Shown: in pieces, positions 39,734 to 50,237 of the stretch
How the letters are laid out: each line of letters begins with the position of its first letter
Numbering within the stretch: the stretch's first letter is position 1
Source of the DNA: Prevotella sp.
GTDB lineage: Bacteria; Bacteroidota; Bacteroidia; Bacteroidales; Bacteroidaceae
Direction: 5' to 3'
Assembly (NCBI GenBank): GCA_015060485.1
Contig: SUYI01000011.1
Location: 25,149 to 89,148, forward strand
Length of the DNA: 64,000 nucleotides
Made by a program: the position numbers and the translations under genes
Notes under the pieces: model-generated
The model's database searches: none
The model's input: only the letters and a program-made list of their open reading frames with translations
What the model was told of the DNA's origin: nothing

Positions 39734-42700
39734 ATGAATCTAAATTGCAGAACAAACTCTCTGCTGGCGGGATTATGTGCAATAACCCTGCTGGGCTATT
39801 CGCCCGTAGTGTATGCCGCTGAGGGCAGTTCGCCGCTGCCCAATGAGGTACAACAGGCGAAGAAGATTACAGGTACTGTGTCGGACGCTATGGGTCCCGT
39901 CATTGGTGCCAGTGTAGTTGTAAAGGGTACTTCGAACGGTGTCGCTACCGACTTCGACGGTAACTTCACGCTAAGTGTCAATCAAGGTCAGACCATCGTG
40001 GTATCTTACATCGGATACCTCACAAAGGAAATCAAGATTGACAGTCGTTCCAACTATTTGATTACTCTCGAAGAAGACAAGAAGATGCTCGACGAGGTCG
40101 TGGTCGTAGGTTACGGTACGATGAAGAAATCGGACATCTCCGGTGCTTCCGTCTCGCTGGGTGAGAGCGCCGTGAAGGGTTCTATCATCACATCGCTCGA
40201 CCAGTCGCTACAGGGTCGTGCCGCCGGTGTGACAGCTGTATCGACCTCGGGTGCCCCCGGTACGTCGTCGGCCATCCGCGTGCGTGGTACGGCAACCATC
40301 AATGCCAATGCCGAGCCGCTGTACGTCATCGACGGTGTCATTGTGCAGTCAGGCGGACAGAGCGGTGCTTCCTATGGTTTGGGCGATGCACTGGGTAACG
40401 GTAGTGTTTCGACTATTTCTCCCCTGTCGACCATCGACCCTGCCGACATCGTGTCGATGGAGATTCTGAAGGATGCCTCCGCCACGGCCATTTATGGTGC
40501 TCAGGGTGCCAATGGCGTCGTACTGATTACTACCAAGCATGGTAAGGCCGGCGAAGCCAAGTTCTCCTACAACGGCATGGTGGCATGGAACCGTCAGACC
40601 AAGCGCTTAGACATGATGAATCTCCGCGAATATGCTGAGTTCTACAATAATCTGGTCAGCCAGGGCGAGCTGACAGCCGATGCCAATCTGGCCGACCCCA
40701 GCATTTTGGGCAAGGGTACCAACTGGCAGGACGCCGTCTTCCAGACCGCCTTGCAACACAGCCACCAGATTAGTGCCCAGGGTGGTACCGACAAAGTGCA
40801 GTACTACGTTTCTGCCGGTTATATGAATCAGGAAGGTACAATCATCGGTTCCAAGTTCGACCGTCTCTCCGTCCGCGCCAACATCGACGCGCAGCTGAAG
40901 AGCTGGCTGAAGATGGGCTTCAACGCCACCTTCACGAACACCAACGATGACCTGAAGCTGGCCGACAGTGACGAGGGTCTGATTAACTATTCGTTGACCA
41001 CGATTCCCTCTATACCTATTTATAATATAGACGGCAGCTACTCCAGCATCTCGCAGGAGGGTTACACGAACCCCAACCCCATTGCCATGGCCATGCTGGA
41101 CGAAATCAAGCTGAACCGTAAGAAACTGACGGGTAACATCTTCTTCGAGGTGACACCCATCAAGAACTTAGTGTGGCATACCGAGCTGGGCTACGACATC
41201 AGTGCCAGCAAGGGTGACCGCTGGAAGCCTACGGTATCACTGGGAACATGGACCCGCGACGACAATTATTCCTCCATTCAGAAGAACAGCAGCACTTTCT
41301 GGCAGCTGAAGAACTATATCACCTATAGCCGCACCTTCGGCAAGCACTCTGCCACGGCCATGGTCGGACAGGAATGCTGGGAGTCGAAATACGACTATAA
41401 CAACGTCGCCAATACAGCCCTGCCTTCAAACGATGTACACAATCCGCAGCTCGGTGACGGTACGCCACAAATCGGCTCAGGATTCGGAAGCAGCTCGATG
41501 GCGTCGTTCTTCACCCGCTGGACCTACAGCTACGACAACCGCTACAATGCCACCTATACCTATCGTTACGACGGCAGCTCAAACTTCGGTCCCGATAAGC
41601 GGTGGGCAGGCTTCCACTCGCTGGCAGCCTCGTGGCGCTTCTCGAACGAGAAATTTGTCGAGAGCTGGGCAGGCAACGTGCTGAGCAACGGTAAGCTGCG
41701 CATCGGCTGGGGTCAGACGGGTAACTCGGCCATCTCAGGCTATCGCTGGGGTGTCGCCGTCGGTGCCATCAACACGGCACTCGGCAAGAGCTACCGCCCG
41801 CTGAACATTGCCAACAGAAGCGTACAGTGGGAGAGCCAGGAGCAGTGGAACATCGGTCTGGACCTCGGCTTCCTGAACGACCGCATCAACCTGACCGTAG
41901 ACTGGTATCGCAAGGAGTCGAAGGACATGCTGATGCAGCTGCAGGTGCCAACCTACATGGGTTCAAGCCTTATCTCTAACGGCTCTGCCCTGCTGCAGCC
42001 GCCTTACGGCAACTATGGTACCATTCGCAATACGGGTCTGGAATTCACCCTCAACACCCATCCGCTGGTGGGCAAGTTCGAATGGGACTCGGAATTCCAG
42101 ATTTCGTTCAACAAGAACAAGCTCGTCTCGCTCGGCGACACGGATACTCCCCTGCAGGGCTACGGCCAGTGGAACGACGTGGTCAGCCTGACGCATGTCG
42201 GCGAGAGTCTGTTCAGCTTCTACGGCTATGTGACGGACGGTGTCTACGAGAGCTTAGAGGACATTGAGACCTCTGCCAAGCCCGTGAAGTATCCTACCAA
42301 CGGCGGATTCGCCAAGGGTACCACGGTATGGGTCGGCGACATCAAGTACAAGGATCTGAACGGCGATGGTGTCATTGACGAGCAGGACCAGACCAACATC
42401 GGTTCTCCGATGCCTAAGTTCACCTTCGGCTGGACGAACACCTTCCGCTGGAAGAACTTCGACCTGAACATCTTCATCAACGGCTCGTATGGCAACAAGG
42501 TGGCCAACTACCTGAAGATGAAGCTCACTCACATGAACTCCGCCTGGACCAACCAGCTGGTTGACGTGAACGACTGCGCTCGCCTGGAGGCTATCGACCC
42601 CACCAAGGACTACTCTGCAGGTGTCGACCGCGGTGACGGCACGCTGATTTACAACTGGTACGACGACATTACCAACGTCCGCATTGCCAATGCCGGAACC

Positions 42701-43015
42701 AGCATGCCTCGTGCCAGCATCCAAGACCCGAACGATAACGACCGTTGGAGCGACCGCTATATTGAAAACGGCAGCTACATCCGACTGAAGAATGTTACGC
42801 TGGGATATACCTTCCCCAAGAACATGATTAAGCGTATTGGTCTAGAGTCATTACGCATCTATGCCAACCTTCAGAACCTGGTGACCATTACCAAATATAG
42901 TGGTTACGACCCGGAAATTGGTGTGAGCACTGCTTCGGTAAACGTCATGGGACTGGATAACGGACGTTATCCGTCACCGACGACCTATTCACTCGGACTG
43001 AACGTATCATTCTAA
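39734..43015 (+). CDS. SusC-like TonB-dependent outer-membrane transporter (mannan-type locus)
   Basis: 1093 residues with a signal peptide (ending VVYAAEG), a carboxypeptidase-regulatory-like domain (KKITGTVSDAMGPVIGASVVVKG...DFDGNFTLSV), a plug (LDEVVVVGYGTMKKSDISGASVSL, then PLYVIDGVIVQ and MEILKDASATAIYGAQGANGVVLITT) and a barrel ending YSLGLNVSF. It heads an operon of six genes through the GH26, with gaps of 3-22 bp. It transports the oligosaccharides released at the surface. Substrate is inferred only from the enzymes downstream. Confidence 0.95.
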   Translation: MNLNCRTNSLLAGLCAITLLGYSPVVYAAEGSSPLPNEVQQAKKITGTVSDAMGPVIGASVVVKGTSNGVATDFDGNFTLSVNQGQTIVVSYIGYLTKEIKIDSRSNYLITLEEDKKMLDEVVVVGYGTMKKSDISGASVSLGESAVKGSIITSLDQSLQGRAAGVTAVSTSGAPGTSSAIRVRGTATINANAEPLYVIDGVIVQSGGQSGASYGLGDALGNGSVSTISPLSTIDPADIVSMEILKDASATAIYGAQGANGVVLITTKHGKAGEAKFSYNGMVAWNRQTKRLDMMNLREYAEFYNNLVSQGELTADANLADPSILGKGTNWQDAVFQTALQHSHQISAQGGTDKVQYYVSAGYMNQEGTIIGSKFDRLSVRANIDAQLKSWLKMGFNATFTNTNDDLKLADSDEGLINYSLTTIPSIPIYNIDGSYSSISQEGYTNPNPIAMAMLDEIKLNRKKLTGNIFFEVTPIKNLVWHTELGYDISASKGDRWKPTVSLGTWTRDDNYSSIQKNSSTFWQLKNYITYSRTFGKHSATAMVGQECWESKYDYNNVANTALPSNDVHNPQLGDGTPQIGSGFGSSSMASFFTRWTYSYDNRYNATYTYRYDGSSNFGPDKRWAGFHSLAASWRFSNEKFVESWAGNVLSNGKLRIGWGQTGNSAISGYRWGVAVGAINTALGKSYRPLNIANRSVQWESQEQWNIGLDLGFLNDRINLTVDWYRKESKDMLMQLQVPTYMGSSLISNGSALLQPPYGNYGTIRNTGLEFTLNTHPLVGKFEWDSEFQISFNKNKLVSLGDTDTPLQGYGQWNDVVSLTHVGESLFSFYGYVTDGVYESLEDIETSAKPVKYPTNGGFAKGTTVWVGDIKYKDLNGDGVIDEQDQTNIGSPMPKFTFGWTNTFRWKNFDLNIFINGSYGNKVANYLKMKLTHMNSAWTNQLVDVNDCARLEAIDPTKDYSAGVDRGDGTLIYNWYDDITNVRIANAGTSMPRASIQDPNDNDRWSDRYIENGSYIRLKNVTLGYTFPKNMIKRIGLESLRIYANLQNLVTITKYSGYDPEIGVSTASVNVMGLDNGRYPSPTTYSLGLNVSF

Positions 43016-43034
43016 CCCTAAACAAGCAAACAAT

Positions 43035-44798
43035 ATGAAACTCAATATATTCAAATATGGTCTTTTCGCTGTCGTCCTTTCCATCGGACTGACTTCTTGC
43101 GACGATTTCCTCGACAGACCGGCAGAAGACAGCTACAACGAGGAAAACTACTACCAGACCGATGCCCAGTGCATTGCCGGCGTGGGCTACCTCTACAGTT
43201 CGCCCTGGCACGACCTGCTGCGTGGCTATTTCATGATTGGCGAGATGCTCTCCGGCAACCTCTACGCCGGCCAGAACGCCTACGTAGGCTTCACCGTCAA
43301 CGGCTCTGACCAGAACCTGAAGCTGGCATCAGCCTCAATGTGGTCGGTGATAGCACATGCCAACACCGTTTACAACAGTATCAAGAAAGCGCCGTCAAGC
43401 GTTTCCGACCTGGCCCGCAATACCAGCATGGGTGAGTGCCTCACTTGGAAGGCCATGGCCTACTTCTATCTGGTACGCACGTTTGGCGAGATACCCATTA
43501 TCCACGATAATGCCTCTTCGCTGGCTGCTGGCAACTACAACAGTGTTCAGAAGGTTAAGATTTCCGATGTCTACGACTACATCATCCTGACACTGGAGAA
43601 GGCCCGCGAGCTGCTTCCCAAAAGCAATTCTGCCGGCCGTATCGACTACTATTGCGCCACGGCGCTGCTCGCCAAGGTCTACCTGACGAAAGCCGGCTGC
43701 AAGGGTTCGCTCGACGCCAACGACATGGCCATGGCTGCAGCCTATGCCAAGGAGGTCATCGACGAATCCGGCCGCAAGCTGATGGACAACTACGAGGACG
43801 TCTTCCGTCTGCAGAACAACAACAGCTCTGAGAGCCTTATCGCCTGGCGCTGGACAGCCAACGGCAACGTATGGACGGCTCAGAACTACCTGCAGTGCGA
43901 CCTGGGCATGCAGGGCTTCGACGAGTTCGGCGACACCTGGGGCGACTGGACTGCTCCCTCTGTCGACCTGCAGGAAGCCTTCGGCATCAAGCTGCTCGAA
44001 CAGCAGCCCGACGCATGGATTAACAATGTGGATACCCGTCTGAGGGGCACCATGATGCTGCCGGGATTCTACTACAGCTACTTCTGGCAGGACAAGGGCG
44101 GATTCAGCTATCTCGACTTCATGTTCAACAGCGACTATAACGGCAGTGCCCCCGGCCAGCTGAACTCGCCGACGGGCTCTAACTGCGTGAAGCACCTCTA
44201 TGGCGACGCCTACGACCACGTGGCAGGCATCGGCCATTCGGCAGCATATATGTACAACAGTCTGGCAACCCACCTGCTACGCCTTTCCGACGTCTATCTC
44301 ATCTACGCCGAGGCAATGACGGGTACGTCGGGCACCACCACGAACCAGGATGCCATCGATGCGTTCTATGCTGTACGACATCGCGCTATCAAGAACTACG
44401 AGAAGCCCACTTCCCTGTCGTGGAGCGACATCTGGAAGGAGCGTCGTCTGGAACTTGCCCATGAGGGCGACCGCTGGTTCGACTACGTCCGCGTCAGCTA
44501 CTACAATCCCGAATTCTGCATCAAAGACCTGACCAACCAGAAACGTAACCAATTCTGGAACCTCAGCGATTTGTACAAGAACTACTACGAGACGGGCAGC
44601 TGGACAATCAGCAACCAGGGCTACGACGAAAACACCTCAGCCCCCAACGTGTATATGCTGATGAAAAAGAACGCCGACACGGGCAAGTATTTCTTCCTGC
44701 TGCCCTTCCCGACGGAAGACGTGACGACCAATCCCAACATGGCCACCAGCGTCGACGGCATACACGTTGATATCAATTCAACCTACAGTTATGACTAA
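43035..44798 (+). CDS. SusD/RagB-like surface lipoprotein (mannan-type locus)
   Basis: 587 residues with lipid cysteine C22 (GLTSC) followed by DDFLDRPAEDSYNEENYY, the usual SusD N-terminus. Helical pairs include MGECLTWKAMAYFYLVRTFGEIPII and a C-terminal KERRLELAHEGDRWFDYVR motif. It caps the SusC protein encoded 19 bp upstream. The sequence is rich in tryptophan and tyrosine in the middle (TWGDWTAPSVDLQEAF), a likely glycan-contact region. Confidence 0.94.
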   Translation: MKLNIFKYGLFAVVLSIGLTSCDDFLDRPAEDSYNEENYYQTDAQCIAGVGYLYSSPWHDLLRGYFMIGEMLSGNLYAGQNAYVGFTVNGSDQNLKLASASMWSVIAHANTVYNSIKKAPSSVSDLARNTSMGECLTWKAMAYFYLVRTFGEIPIIHDNASSLAAGNYNSVQKVKISDVYDYIILTLEKARELLPKSNSAGRIDYYCATALLAKVYLTKAGCKGSLDANDMAMAAAYAKEVIDESGRKLMDNYEDVFRLQNNNSSESLIAWRWTANGNVWTAQNYLQCDLGMQGFDEFGDTWGDWTAPSVDLQEAFGIKLLEQQPDAWINNVDTRLRGTMMLPGFYYSYFWQDKGGFSYLDFMFNSDYNGSAPGQLNSPTGSNCVKHLYGDAYDHVAGIGHSAAYMYNSLATHLLRLSDVYLIYAEAMTGTSGTTTNQDAIDAFYAVRHRAIKNYEKPTSLSWSDIWKERRLELAHEGDRWFDYVRVSYYNPEFCIKDLTNQKRNQFWNLSDLYKNYYETGSWTISNQGYDENTSAPNVYMLMKKNADTGKYFFLLPFPTEDVTTNPNMATSVDGIHVDINSTYSYD

Positions 44799-44820
44799 TT
44801 TAACAAAGACCTTTTGAATT

Positions 44821-46200
44821 ATGAAAACAGCAATATATAACAGAGGATTCTTCCTTGCTCTTGCTGCCTTGGCAGGACTGATGCTCACATCGTGTAAAGA
44901 TGAGCCCGACAAGTATGAGGTGGCAGACGGAACGCCTTCCATCAACTATATCCGTTGCCTGTCTACGGAAATCGTAGGCAACAACGACGCCGAAGACACG
45001 CACTACACCAACGGCGAACTGGTGACCAGCGCATCGCCCCAGTCCCTGCTCTGTCTCGTCGGCGAGAACCTGCGCAGTGTCTATGAGTTATACTTCAACG
45101 ACCAAAAGGCCATTCTCAATTCCAGCTACATCACGGACAACACGCTGATAGTAGCCGTTCCGAGAGGCATTCCCGAGGAAGTGTCTGACAAAATCTACAT
45201 GATTACCCAGGACAAGGACACCATCACGCACGACTTCAGCGTCGTCATCCCCGGTCCTTCCATCAGCACCATGTCATGTGAATATGCTGCAGCCGGCTCT
45301 ACGGCATACATCAATGGCAGCTACTTCATCGACGACCCCAACGTGCCGCTGACAGTCACGTTCCCCAATGGCGAGGAGGTGACCGACCTGGTCATCAGCA
45401 ACAACTACAGCACACTGACCTTCACCGTGCCTGAGTGCGACATTTCCGGCCCCATCACCGTGACGAACATCTATGGCAGCACGACGTCGAGCTTCTACTA
45501 CAAGGACACGCGCGGACTGCTGTTCGACTTCGACGGTGTGACAGGTCTGGGACAGCACGGCTGGCACAACAACCTGCCCGTGACCGACGAAGGCGGCATT
45601 ACCGGCAACTACCTGCAGTTGGGCAATGGCGAGGCCACGCTGAACGGCGACGGTTCCACATGGGACGACAGCCACTTCTCGTTCGAATACTGGCCCGGCA
45701 ACTGGCAGGATCCCGAGGACTACCAGGGTGACGGTATCCTTCTGACCGACCTGTCCGACTTCTCGAAGTGGGAGAACATGGCGTATAAATTCGAGATGTA
45801 CATCCCGTCGAGCAACCCGTGGTCAGCCTGTGCCATGCAGATCATCTCCGGTGGTGTAGACCTTGTCTCTATGGGCAATGAAGGCACCAAGGACATTTAC
45901 GGCAATACGACGGCAGGATGTAACAACACCTACATCTCGTCCAACGCCGTACCTCGCGCCCTGTACCGTCCCTGGACCAGCAGCGGCTCGTACGATACTG
46001 GCGACGAGTGGGTTACCGTCGTCATCCCCATCAAGAGCTCGTTCATCTATGGATTCAGCGGAGCAGCCGCCACAGGCACCATCACCGGTTCCAGCTTCTT
46101 CACCAGCCTCTGCATCTTCGTCAGCGGCGGTGGTGTGGAGGGTTCCGACTGTGCTCCGATTATCCGCATAGACAACATACGTGCCGTACCATATAACTAA
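44821..46200 (+). CDS. IPT/TIG-domain surface glycan-binding lipoprotein
   Basis: 459 residues with lipid cysteine C25 (LMLTSC). Two IPT/TIG-like Ig domains follow (SASPQSLLCLVGENLRSVYELYFNDQKAILNSSYITDNTLIVAVP, then GSTAYINGSYFIDDPNVPLTVTFPNGEEVTDLVI). The C-terminal ~230 residues form a beta-rich, aromatic module starting RGLLFDFDGVTGLGQHGWHNN, similar to carbohydrate-binding jelly-roll domains. This is the SusE/SGBP position of the locus. It would bind polysaccharide at the cell surface for the SusC/SusD complex. Confidence 0.8.
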   Translation: MKTAIYNRGFFLALAALAGLMLTSCKDEPDKYEVADGTPSINYIRCLSTEIVGNNDAEDTHYTNGELVTSASPQSLLCLVGENLRSVYELYFNDQKAILNSSYITDNTLIVAVPRGIPEEVSDKIYMITQDKDTITHDFSVVIPGPSISTMSCEYAAAGSTAYINGSYFIDDPNVPLTVTFPNGEEVTDLVISNNYSTLTFTVPECDISGPITVTNIYGSTTSSFYYKDTRGLLFDFDGVTGLGQHGWHNNLPVTDEGGITGNYLQLGNGEATLNGDGSTWDDSHFSFEYWPGNWQDPEDYQGDGILLTDLSDFSKWENMAYKFEMYIPSSNPWSACAMQIISGGVDLVSMGNEGTKDIYGNTTAGCNNTYISSNAVPRALYRPWTSSGSYDTGDEWVTVVIPIKSSFIYGFSGAAATGTITGSSFFTSLCIFVSGGGVEGSDCAPIIRIDNIRAVPYN

Positions 46201-46220
46201 TTCTTAAAAGCATTGCAATT

Positions 46221-48677
46221 ATGAAAAATATCAAGAATATCCTCACCCTGTTAGTGATGGCCCTCGTCGGGCTGTCGCTGACGGCGTGCAGCAACGACGA
46301 CCTGGACACCAACCAGTATCAGGGCGGTGTCAGTCTCAACGCATACGGTCCCAACCCCGTCATGCGTGGCGGAACCCTGCGCTTCGTGGGTAGCAATCTC
46401 GACCAGATTGCCAGCATCCAGATTCCCGGTGTCTCTGCCATTACCAACTACGAAGTCATCAAGGCCGGCGTGCCCAGCGAAATCCGCGTCACCGTTCCCA
46501 AGGACGGTCCCACAGTGGGTTACATCACACTGACCACGAATACGAACCAGACCATTACGACGAAGAGCGAGCTGACCTATACGGAGAGCATAGAGTTTGA
46601 AGACTTCACGCCCGCTTCAGCTATGCCTGGCGACGTGGTGACCATCAAGGGCGAATACCTGAATCTGGTCTACTCGTTGGCCTTTGCTGACGGAGTGGTA
46701 GTCGGCGAGTCCGACTTCATCACCCACGACCGCTACGCCATCACGGTGGCTGTTCCCGAGGAGGCACAGACAGGTAAGATAGAGCTCTACACAGCCGACC
46801 TGACCATTCAGTCAGACGAGGAGCTGGAATACCAGATTATCGTCTCCGAGAAGGCTCTCGAGATTGGTACGCCAACCGTCACCGGGCTGTCGGCCCGTAA
46901 CACGGCCGAGCCTCTGGGCAACATCATTGCCAAAGCTGGCGAGCAGGTGACCATCACGGGTTCTTATTTCAACATGGTTGCCGACGTCACCGTAGGCGGT
47001 GTCAGCGTCACTGACCTGACGATTGCCGAGGACGGCACGTCGCTGAAGTTCATCCTGCCCGACGAGGCACCCGACGGCGACATCCTGCTCGTGCTGAAGT
47101 CAGACGTAGAGGTTCCCGTCGGCACACTGACCACCGTGAAGCCCACCGAGTGCGTGGCAACACCGAATCCCGTCAAGGCTGGACAGACACTGACCGTCAA
47201 TGGTAAGGACATGGAAGTGGTGGTCGACATCGAGTTTGCCGACGCCAATGGTGAGTATACCCTGGTTAACAACCAGAACATCATCAACACCAAGCAGGCC
47301 TATGCCGTGACCGTTCCCGAGAAAGCCACGGAGGGCAGCCTCCAGCTCGTCATGGCCAACGGCTGCCGCGTCAGCGTTCCCTTCACGCTGGTGAAGCCCG
47401 TCATTACGGCCTACAACGTGAATCCCGCCAGTGCCGGTTCACCGCTTCAGGTCACCGGTACCGACCTTGACTTGGTGAAGAGCGTGACCTTCGGCGAGGC
47501 CAACAACGACGACGACAAGTTCGAGGCCAGCGCCGACGGCACCAAGATTACCGTTACCGTACCGATGGCCGGCCAGAGCGGCAAGCCCAAGTTCAACCTG
47601 GCTAACGGCACGTCGGTCGAAGGTCCCGAACTGACCATCAACGAGGCCGTATTCTGCTACTTCACCGAGCTGCCCGCCGAGGATGCTGAGATGAAGGCCG
47701 GAGACTCGTTCTCGCTGCCTGTGGCCAACGGCGACAAGCTGACCGGTGTACAGATCAATGGCACCGACTGCCAATATGTGCTGGCCAACGACAAGCTCAT
47801 CGTCGGTATCCCCGGCAATGCCGGAAAGGGCGCCAAGGTACGGCTCATCTCTTCGAACGGCGAGATTACCTATACCTTCGACTTCATCCCCAACACCGAG
47901 ACGACCACTGTTCTGTGGACCGGTACTGCCGACCTCGACGGTTGGTCGTGGAACTGGCGGATTGGCGATGGCACCGCCGGAGCCAGCAACCCGAAGATGT
48001 TCGTTGACATGGACCTGCAGGAAGGTGACATCATCCGCGTCTACGCCACGGCATATAACGACTGGTGGCAGATTCAGTTCTACAACGGACACTGGGAGGC
48101 CCAGAACGAAATCGGTACCGCTACCGGTCTCAACAACGGACACAATATCAACTCAGGCATCTACAGCCTCGACGATCACGGCGGAGCCATCGAGATTACC
48201 GCCACAGCCGAACTCGTGCGTCAGCTGACCACCTATAACGACTGGGGATACTGCTGGATTCTGCAGGGCGAGGGTGTCGTCATCACCAAGATTGCCGTCA
48301 CACACTACAACTCGCTCGAGACCGTCTTCTGGGAGGGTCCCGCAACGGTCGACGACTGGGGCAACCAGCCTTTCCTCGGCAGTGACGGCGGCGCTGACCT
48401 GCTCGAAGCCGGTCTGAAGGTCGGATCACTCATCCGCATCTACATCACGCCGACGGACAGCTACTGGAACTGTCAGATTTGGGACGGACACTGGGGCGGC
48501 CAGTTCGACGGTTGCGACTTCAATCAGGACAACTGGAACCTGTCTGACCACGGCGGCGCCCTCGAGCTGAACGTGACGGAGGACGTCTACGCCAAGCTCA
48601 TCTCCTCTCAGGGCTGGGGCGGCGCACTGCTCCTCAATGGTGACAACTGTATTGCTACAAAAGCAACAATAGAATAA
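46221..48677 (+). CDS. Multi-IPT/TIG surface glycan-binding lipoprotein with tandem C-terminal modules
   Basis: 818 residues with lipid cysteine C23. About five IPT/TIG-like Ig repeats span residues 30-560, each with a start like PNPVMRGGTLRFVGSNLDQIASI or PNPVKAGQTLTVNGKDMEVVVDI. Two related beta modules follow: one from TVLWTGTADLDGW to about residue 700 and one from TVFWEGPATVDDWG to the end, both with W/Y-rich strands (YNDWWQIQFYNGHWEAQ against DSYWNCQIWDGHWGGQ) and a shared DHGGA(I/L)E motif. The Ig repeats act as a spacer that extends the binding modules from the cell surface. It lies 20 bp after the previous lipoprotein gene and 18 bp before the GH5 start. Confidence 0.8.
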   Translation: MKNIKNILTLLVMALVGLSLTACSNDDLDTNQYQGGVSLNAYGPNPVMRGGTLRFVGSNLDQIASIQIPGVSAITNYEVIKAGVPSEIRVTVPKDGPTVGYITLTTNTNQTITTKSELTYTESIEFEDFTPASAMPGDVVTIKGEYLNLVYSLAFADGVVVGESDFITHDRYAITVAVPEEAQTGKIELYTADLTIQSDEELEYQIIVSEKALEIGTPTVTGLSARNTAEPLGNIIAKAGEQVTITGSYFNMVADVTVGGVSVTDLTIAEDGTSLKFILPDEAPDGDILLVLKSDVEVPVGTLTTVKPTECVATPNPVKAGQTLTVNGKDMEVVVDIEFADANGEYTLVNNQNIINTKQAYAVTVPEKATEGSLQLVMANGCRVSVPFTLVKPVITAYNVNPASAGSPLQVTGTDLDLVKSVTFGEANNDDDKFEASADGTKITVTVPMAGQSGKPKFNLANGTSVEGPELTINEAVFCYFTELPAEDAEMKAGDSFSLPVANGDKLTGVQINGTDCQYVLANDKLIVGIPGNAGKGAKVRLISSNGEITYTFDFIPNTETTTVLWTGTADLDGWSWNWRIGDGTAGASNPKMFVDMDLQEGDIIRVYATAYNDWWQIQFYNGHWEAQNEIGTATGLNNGHNINSGIYSLDDHGGAIEITATAELVRQLTTYNDWGYCWILQGEGVVITKIAVTHYNSLETVFWEGPATVDDWGNQPFLGSDGGADLLEAGLKVGSLIRIYITPTDSYWNCQIWDGHWGGQFDGCDFNQDNWNLSDHGGALELNVTEDVYAKLISSQGWGGALLLNGDNCIATKATIE

Positions 48678-48695
48678 CAAATGACGATAGATATT

Positions 48696-50228
48696 ATGAA
48701 ACTGAAGAACATTTTCAATACTTTGTCGATTGCAGCTGTGGCTCTCATTGCCACAGCATGCAACGACACCGATGCACAGTACAGCATCCCCGACGTGGAT
48801 GCGCCGCAGTTCGTCACAGCAGAGCTGGCCGATGAGAAGCCCGTATTCTTTGGCGAGACAACCATCAAGGTGATCTTCGACAAGAACATCGGCTTCGCCA
48901 GCAAGAACACGCAGCAAATCACCATCAACGGCTCGCCGGTGAGCAAGGCCATCGTCTATGGTGCCGACAGCGTGCTGACCATCACTGCCGACGTCGACTT
49001 CGCCAACTCGCTGGCACTGCACATCCCCGCAGGACTCATCCTGAACGCCCAGCACAAGGCATACAATCAGGACATCGACCTGGTGTTCAATACCGAGGCT
49101 ATGCCTTCGAACACCGCCACGGCATTCACCCAGCAGCTGGGATGGGGCTGGAACATGGGTAACCACTACGACACCAGCAACACCCAGTGGGGCTATTGGG
49201 ACGGTGCTACGCCCACGGCGGCACTCTTCCAGAACCTGGCAGCATACGGTGCCAAGACGGTGCGCATCCCCGCCACATGGACCAACCACATGGACGACAG
49301 CTACACCATCAGTGCCGAATACCTCGACGAGGTGGCCACAACGGTCGACCAAGCGCTGGCTGCCGGACTGAACGTCATCCTGAACACCCACCACGACTCG
49401 TTCGAGACCGACCTGGGCAATGCCGCCACCAACGAGGAGGCATACCTGACGGACTCCACCGTCATTGTGAAACTGTGGCAACAGGTGGCCACCAAGTTTG
49501 CCGACCGCAGCGACAAGCTCATCTTCGAGACCTTCAACGAGATCCACGCCGGCGACAACTGGGGCGGTGGCACGGCTGCCGAGTATGAGCTGCTGAACAA
49601 GTGGAACCAGTGGGTCGTAGATGTCATCCGCGCCAGCGGCGGCAACAACGCCACACGATGGATAGGCATTCCCGGCTATGCGGCCAATATTGACCTCACC
49701 ATCGACCACATGGTGCTGCCCACCGACCCCGCCAACAAGCTCGCTGTCGCCGTACACTGCTACGACCCTTACAACTTCTGTCTGGCACCCGAGAGCTCAG
49801 GAACCGACAGCTGGGGACACAACGCCAACCCGCTGTCATCAGTCAGCGGAGCCAACGAGGAGTATGTCATCAGCCAGCTCTACAAGCTGCGCACGGCATA
49901 CATCAAGCAGAACATCCCCTGCTATCTGGGTGAGTACGGCTGCGTATGGCAGACCACCGAGAGCGCCAACGCATTCCGCAAATACTACCTCGAGTTCTTC
50001 TGCCGTGCAGCCTATCTGGCCGGCATCCCCATGTTCGTGTGGGACAACACCGGCAAGGACATCAGCACGGCTGGCGACGAGGCCAACTACTACATCGACC
50101 ACAACGACGGCCACTACGTCATCGACGGTGCCGACATCGTACCGATGATGATTAAGGCCTGCACCAGCACCGACACCAGCTACTGGTTCGACACCATCTG
50201 GAACCATTCGCCAGCACCCGCCAACTAA
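48696..50228 (+). CDS. GH5-family endo-glycanase lipoprotein
   Basis: 510 residues from the ATG at 48696; the frame is open from 48681 but the signal peptide starts at MKLKNIFN. The lipid cysteine is C22 (IATAC). An Ig-like domain (about 35-130) precedes the catalytic (beta/alpha)8 domain, which begins QQLGWGWNMGNHYD. The acid/base glutamate is in FETFNEIH (E282) and the nucleophile in YLGEYGC (E413). GH5 covers cellulases, mannanases and others; the neighbouring GH26 favours beta-mannan or a mixed beta-glucan/mannan. The lipoprotein signal indicates a cell-surface or periplasmic, membrane-bound enzyme. Subfamily cannot be fixed by eye. Confidence 0.88.
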   Translation: MKLKNIFNTLSIAAVALIATACNDTDAQYSIPDVDAPQFVTAELADEKPVFFGETTIKVIFDKNIGFASKNTQQITINGSPVSKAIVYGADSVLTITADVDFANSLALHIPAGLILNAQHKAYNQDIDLVFNTEAMPSNTATAFTQQLGWGWNMGNHYDTSNTQWGYWDGATPTAALFQNLAAYGAKTVRIPATWTNHMDDSYTISAEYLDEVATTVDQALAAGLNVILNTHHDSFETDLGNAATNEEAYLTDSTVIVKLWQQVATKFADRSDKLIFETFNEIHAGDNWGGGTAAEYELLNKWNQWVVDVIRASGGNNATRWIGIPGYAANIDLTIDHMVLPTDPANKLAVAVHCYDPYNFCLAPESSGTDSWGHNANPLSSVSGANEEYVISQLYKLRTAYIKQNIPCYLGEYGCVWQTTESANAFRKYYLEFFCRAAYLAGIPMFVWDNTGKDISTAGDEANYYIDHNDGHYVIDGADIVPMMIKACTSTDTSYWFDTIWNHSPAPAN

Positions 50229-50237
50229 ATGTGTGAC

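Noticed and set aside
48426..49757. 443-codon minus-strand frame opposite the GH5 gene and the end of the TIG lipoprotein gene
   Set aside because: Antisense to two well-supported genes, with low-complexity V/G/D composition.
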